Shown here one piece after another: positions 59,761 to 64,000 of a stretch of DNA of 64,000 nt. Numbering within the stretch: position 1 is the first letter of the stretch; every line of letters begins with the position of its first letter. The DNA comes from Bacteroidales bacterium (lineage in GTDB: Bacteria; Bacteroidota; Bacteroidia; Bacteroidales; UBA7960), in the NCBI GenBank assembly GCA_019429365.1, contig JAHYJD010000010.1:1-64000 (forward strand), in the 5' to 3' direction. The notes below the pieces were generated by a model. That model worked only from the letters and a program-made list of their open reading frames with translations, was not told the origin of the DNA and ran no database searches. A program made the position numbers and the translations under genes.

Positions 59761-60948
59761 CTAAAGAAATTTCTGATACACTTGCAGCCACTTTTCAGGG
59801 ATTTCGTCCTGGCAAGCTGCCTGGTATTCGCGGTATGAGCAGGGCACGAGAAATTGCCTGTCGTATTTTGTTTGGAGGCCGGCCGGGCATGGCACTTCCA
59901 TCCACCAGCGGTCACTTTTTTTGCTTTTATAAAAAACGATCTCGTTTTTAAAGTCTTTGAGCGACACCACGTATTTAATGTATTCTCCCGAGTCCTTGCG
60001 CTCTCGGTCGGGCATGTCGTTCTTGCGTTGGTAAAACCCGTCGAAGAAATACCATATCATTTGTGCCACAAGGTGCGCGGTTTGCTCGCCCTGGTCAAAA
60101 GCGGGGTTTACTTCGTAAAAACCTATAGACGAAAGCTTATCGCTGAGTCCGGCATAGCGAACAATCTGGCAGGCCTCTTCGCCATAAAACCCGTTGGGAG
60201 ACACATTTGCGTTGCCGGGTGCATCCGACTGCCTGATGGCCGAAATGTCGAAAGAGATTATATCGGCACTGCGCACCACGGGCTCCACCTCCTCCAGATC
60301 CTGCCGAACCACTCCGAGTCGATAAATATCGAAATAGAGTTTGTTCATTAGCTCAATGGCATCCTGATCGACAAGGTAAGTCTGGTAGCCCAGGTTGGTA
60401 AAGTTGAAAAGGTAGTTGGGCTGGTGGGTAAGGATAGTGCTAAGGTAGTTGCGGTGGTTTATATCTTCCTTGTGCTTAAGGCCCAGATCGAAGGCCGAAT
60501 CGACCGAAACAATATTAATGATCTGTCCCAGGGCTTCGTACGCCATATAGTTGGCATAGGTAAGATCCTGGCTTCCGCCAATGATGATAGGGATAACTTT
60601 TTTGCGAATGAGCTCGGCAACGGCCGTTTTCACGGCAAAGTAGGTGTCGTTTACCTGGTCGCCAGCCCTGATGTTACCCAAGTCGACGATGCGCACCCTG
60701 AAAGGCCCCTGAAAAAGTTGGTAGAGATATTTGCGCACATAATCGGGAGCAAGCCCGCAGCCCTCGTTATACAAGGCGTTTCGGTCTTCCTGCACACCAA
60801 TTATTGCAATGTCGGCATCCTCAATATCGGGGAAACCGCTATCGCTGGTAAAACTCTTTATTGAGTGGCCTAAAGCCAGAGGATGCTGTTTTCGCCCAGT
60901 CTGGAGCTTGCTCCTGTCAATGGGTTCAAAAAAATCAACTATTTCCAT
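59761..60948 (-). CDS. Arginase/agmatinase/formimidoylglutamase-fold protein, metal site apparently degraded
   Basis: Fold markers IIIGGSQDLTYANY, SVDSAFDLG, SFDISAIRQSDAPG, SIGFYEVNPAFDQGEQTAHLVAQMIWYF. Confidence 0.82.
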   Translation of the reverse strand: MEIVDFFEPIDRSKLQTGRKQHPLALGHSIKSFTSDSGFPDIEDADIAIIGVQEDRNALYNEGCGLAPDYVRKYLYQLFQGPFRVRIVDLGNIRAGDQVNDTYFAVKTAVAELIRKKVIPIIIGGSQDLTYANYMAYEALGQIINIVSVDSAFDLGLKHKEDINHRNYLSTILTHQPNYLFNFTNLGYQTYLVDQDAIELMNKLYFDIYRLGVVRQDLEEVEPVVRSADIISFDISAIRQSDAPGNANVSPNGFYGEEACQIVRYAGLSDKLSSIGFYEVNPAFDQGEQTAHLVAQMIWYFFDGFYQRKNDMPDRERKDSGEYIKYVVSLKDFKNEIVFYKSKKSDRWWMEVPCPAGLQTKYDRQFLVPCSYREYQAACQDEIPEKWLQVYQKFL

Positions 60949-60967
60949 ACGTACCCAAAATCACTTA

Positions 60968-63310
60968 CTATTTACCCTTCTTGCGGGTTGTGGTTTTTTT
61001 GGTTGTACGGGTTTTTTTGGAAGAGGTTCCTTCTTTTATGATATTTAAACAGTCTTCAAGGCTTAAAGATTCAGGGTCTTTGCCTTTGGGCAGTTTGTAA
61101 TTGTTTCCGCCGGCGGCCAGGTAAGCACCCCAACGGCCCCTGAGTAATTTTACGTCGGGGTTCTCAGGAAATTCCCTGATCACTTTTTGTCGGTCCTTTT
61201 CGCGTTTCTCCTCAATTAACTCAATGGCTCTGTCGGAGGTAATGATCAGGGGGTCTTCTCCCTTGGGAATTGAATAAAACTGCCCGTCGTGGCGAATATA
61301 TGGGCCGAAGCGGCCGGCCGAGGCCACCATTTCCTTGCCTTCGTAATCGCCCACCGTGCGCGGAAGTTTAAACAGGTCGAGGGCATCCTCCAGGGTAATG
61401 GTTTCGAGGCTCTGGTCCTTGCGCATGCCCGAAAATAGTGGCTTTTCTTCTTCCTCAGCAGCGCCGATCTGTATCATGGGGCCAAAGCGCCCGATCTTGG
61501 CATACACCTTACGCCCGCTTTTGGGGTCTGTGCCCAGCAAGCGCTCGCCGCTGAATTTCTCGGAGGTCTTTTGGGTTTGCTCCACCTGCTGATGGAAGGG
61601 CCAATAAAAATCTTTGATAACTTTGTTCCACTGTTTCTGCCCGCTGGCAATCTCGTCAAACTCTTTTTCCACGCTGGCCGTGAAGTTGTAATCCAGAATG
61701 TCGATAAAGTATTCCATCAGAAAACTGTTGACCACAGTGCCAATGTCAGTAGGGAAAAGTTTGTTCTTTTCCTGCCCGAATGTTTCTGATTTTTTGGTTT
61801 CGGTAATCTTTCCCTTTTTCAGCAGCAGGAAATCGAAGTGGCGGGTTTCACCGTCGCGGTTTTCCTTCACCACATATTCGCGCTTCTGAATGGTGCTGAT
61901 GGTGGGTGCATAGGTCGATGGGCGTCCAATACCTAACTCTTCGAGTTTTTTTACCAGGCTTGCCTCAGTGTATCTTGGCGGGTTTTTCGAAAAACGCTCT
62001 ATGGCGGTCATTTCGTTCAGCGCCAGTTTTTGGCCGGTTTTCATGGGAGGGAGTATGCCTTCAACGGCTTCATCCTCCTCCTCGTCGGTCGATTCGAGAT
62101 AGACCTTCAGAAAACCATCAAATTTTAGTACTTCGCCTATGGCTACCAGTTTTTCATTATTGGTTGAAACGCCAATGGTTACAGTTGTCTTCTCCAGCAA
62201 TGCGTCGGCCATTTGCGAGGCCAGGGTACGCTTCCAAATGAGTTCGTACAGCCTTTGTTCAGAGGCATCAGCTCCGGCTTTCGGCACATTCATATACACT
62301 GGGCGAATGGCCTCGTGGGCCTCCTGGGCTCCCTTGCTCTTGGTGGCAAACTGCCGCACCTTTGAGTATTCTTCGCCAAAGGTTTTAGTGATCTCTTCCT
62401 TGGCCATGGCAATAGCAGTGCCCGAAAGGTTTACCGAGTCGGTACGCATATAGGTGATATTTCCCGATTCGTAAAGCTTCTGGGCCACCGTCATGGTGCG
62501 GGCCACCGAGAAACCAAGCTTTCGGCTGGCCTCCTGCTGCAGGGTGGAGGTAGTAAAGGGCGCAGCGGGCGACTTCTTGGTGGGTTTGGTTTCGACCTGC
62601 TCCACGGTAAAAATGGCATCGACACATTGCTCCAGAAAAGTCTGGGCTTCCTTTTTAGTGGAAAAACGCTTGGGCAGGTCGGCTTTAACCTGCACTTTTT
62701 GTCCGTTGTGCTCCACATCAAACAAGGCCGAAACCTTAAATGAAGCCGTGGTTTTGAACGCCTGAATCTCCTTTTCGCGTTCAACAATAAGGCGCACCGC
62801 CACCGATTGCACCCTCCCCGCCGAGAGTGCCGGTTTTACCTTGCGCCACAAAAGGGGCGAAAGTTCAAAACCTACCAGGCGGTCGAGCACGCGGCGCGCC
62901 TGCTGGGCGTTTACCAGGTTTTGGTCAATTTGGCGCGGGCTTTCAATGGCATTAAGAATAGCCTTTTTGGTTATCTCATGGAAAACAATACGCTTATAAC
63001 GGCTCTCTTCCAGCTTAAGTGTTTCGGCCAAATGCCAGGAAATGGCCTCTCCCTCGCGGTCCTCGTCAGTGGCAAGCCACACAGTCTCCGCTTTATCGGC
63101 ATGCTTTTTTAAGTCGCTGATTACCGTTTTTTTGTCAGCCGAAATTTCGTATAACGGATTGAAATTCTTATCTACTTCGATGCCTAAGCTTGTTTTTGGC
63201 AGGTCGCGCACATGGCCGAAACTCGACTTCACCAGGAAGTCTTTTCCGAGGAAACCCTCAATGGTTTTGGCCTTAGCCGGTGACTCTACAATGACCAGAT
63301 TCTTTATCAT
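60968..63310 (-). CDS. topA: DNA topoisomerase I
   Basis: MIKNLVIVESPAKAKTIEGFLG, LATDEDREGEAISWHLAE, ITYMRTDSVNLS; Lys/Thr-rich C-term tail. Confidence 0.97.
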   Translation of the reverse strand: MIKNLVIVESPAKAKTIEGFLGKDFLVKSSFGHVRDLPKTSLGIEVDKNFNPLYEISADKKTVISDLKKHADKAETVWLATDEDREGEAISWHLAETLKLEESRYKRIVFHEITKKAILNAIESPRQIDQNLVNAQQARRVLDRLVGFELSPLLWRKVKPALSAGRVQSVAVRLIVEREKEIQAFKTTASFKVSALFDVEHNGQKVQVKADLPKRFSTKKEAQTFLEQCVDAIFTVEQVETKPTKKSPAAPFTTSTLQQEASRKLGFSVARTMTVAQKLYESGNITYMRTDSVNLSGTAIAMAKEEITKTFGEEYSKVRQFATKSKGAQEAHEAIRPVYMNVPKAGADASEQRLYELIWKRTLASQMADALLEKTTVTIGVSTNNEKLVAIGEVLKFDGFLKVYLESTDEEEDEAVEGILPPMKTGQKLALNEMTAIERFSKNPPRYTEASLVKKLEELGIGRPSTYAPTISTIQKREYVVKENRDGETRHFDFLLLKKGKITETKKSETFGQEKNKLFPTDIGTVVNSFLMEYFIDILDYNFTASVEKEFDEIASGQKQWNKVIKDFYWPFHQQVEQTQKTSEKFSGERLLGTDPKSGRKVYAKIGRFGPMIQIGAAEEEEKPLFSGMRKDQSLETITLEDALDLFKLPRTVGDYEGKEMVASAGRFGPYIRHDGQFYSIPKGEDPLIITSDRAIELIEEKREKDRQKVIREFPENPDVKLLRGRWGAYLAAGGNNYKLPKGKDPESLSLEDCLNIIKEGTSSKKTRTTKKTTTRKKGK

Positions 63311-63636
63311 AGTGTTGGTTTTTCGCGCCCAAAAGTAATAAAACAAATATTAAATATGAAAAAAGGCCGTTAAATTTAACAATAAAACCTTCCCTGAGAA
63401 ATAGCAAAGCGACCGGTAACAGGCTGTGTGGGCCGCGCAAAGGCATTTTTCTCTTATTATTAAAGTTGAAATCGGGCGGTTTGTTTTAATCTTGCTGAAA
63501 AATCTGCAAAGAAAGCAAAAAGCAACGGGTTTTCAGGCGGCTCTTCAGTTTTTTTATTGATATCAAGGCTTATTTTGAGTAATTTTGCCATCCTTACCAA
63601 AACAGGCAGTATTTGTAACTTATTGAAAACCAAATT

Positions 63637-64000
63637 GTGAGCAAGAAGCTTTATATAGAAACCTATGGGTGCCAGATGAATTTTTCTGATAGTGAAATTG
63701 TGGCATCCGTTATGACCGACAATCAGTATTCGACCACGCAGGACCATAACGAAGCCGATGTGATTTTTCTGAACACCTGTTCTATTCGCGACAATGCCGA
63801 GCAGAAAGTAATGAATCGTCTTAAGCAACTTCAGCACCTTCGGAAGAAAAGGCCGGGGCTGATCATTGGTGTGTTGGGCTGCATGGCCGAGCGCATGAAA
63901 AGCTCGTTGCTCGAAGAAAAAGAGTTGGGCTTGCGGGTCGACATGGTCGTGGGTCCCGATGCCTACCGCGACCTGCCCCAGCTTATGCTCGATGCCGAAA
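63637..64000 (+). CDS. miaB: tRNA-2-methylthio-N6-dimethylallyladenosine synthase, 5' portion truncated by window end
   Basis: Hand translation from GTG at 63637: (M)[25 protein letters not shown]...[19 protein letters not shown]...[15 protein letters not shown]; open to window end. Confidence 0.93.
   Translation, partial: MSKKLYIETYGCQMNFSDSEIVASVMTDNQYSTTQDHNEADVIFLNTCSIRDNAEQKVMNRLKQLQHLRKKRPGLIIGVLGCMAERMKSSLLEEKELGLRVDMVVGPDAYRDLPQLMLDAE

Noticed and set aside
63460-63837. 125-aa minus-strand ORF
   Set aside because: Lies antisense to the miaB reading frame, which has clear conserved motifs; no recognisable protein features.

Overview
This 64 kb window looks like chromosomal DNA from a Bacteroidetes/Bacteroidales-type bacterium. 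Supporting signs are T9SS C-terminal domains, a porP-gldKLMN locus, and TAnnTTTG-type -7 boxes. Most of it is housekeeping: rnc-fabF-acpP, purN, glyS, asd, pheT, rbfA, both fumarase classes, topA, and a miaB start that the ORF track missed. The less ordinary content is: (i) an encapsulated-ferritin cargo gene followed by its encapsulin shell gene; (ii) an ion/osmotic block (MscS, TrkA, TrkH) divergent from a 1715-aa SLC12-type transporter fused to a helical region, a P-loop ATPase and a probable winged helix, coupled by ATGA overlap to an MscS-like protein; (iii) two tandem C25 (gingipain-type) proteases with T9SS sorting domains; (iv) the T9SS core operon, next to an arginase-fold protein that appears to have lost several metal ligands (candidate pseudoenzyme); (v) two tandem coiled-coil paralogs sharing an unrecognised C-terminal domain; (vi) a hairpin-rich intergenic segment and direct repeats flanking an AAA/DUF4143-type ATPase; (vii) a VapBC-like toxin-antitoxin pair. 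I saw no CRISPR array, rRNA or convincing tRNA. Family assignments come from reading motifs by eye; no database search was run.
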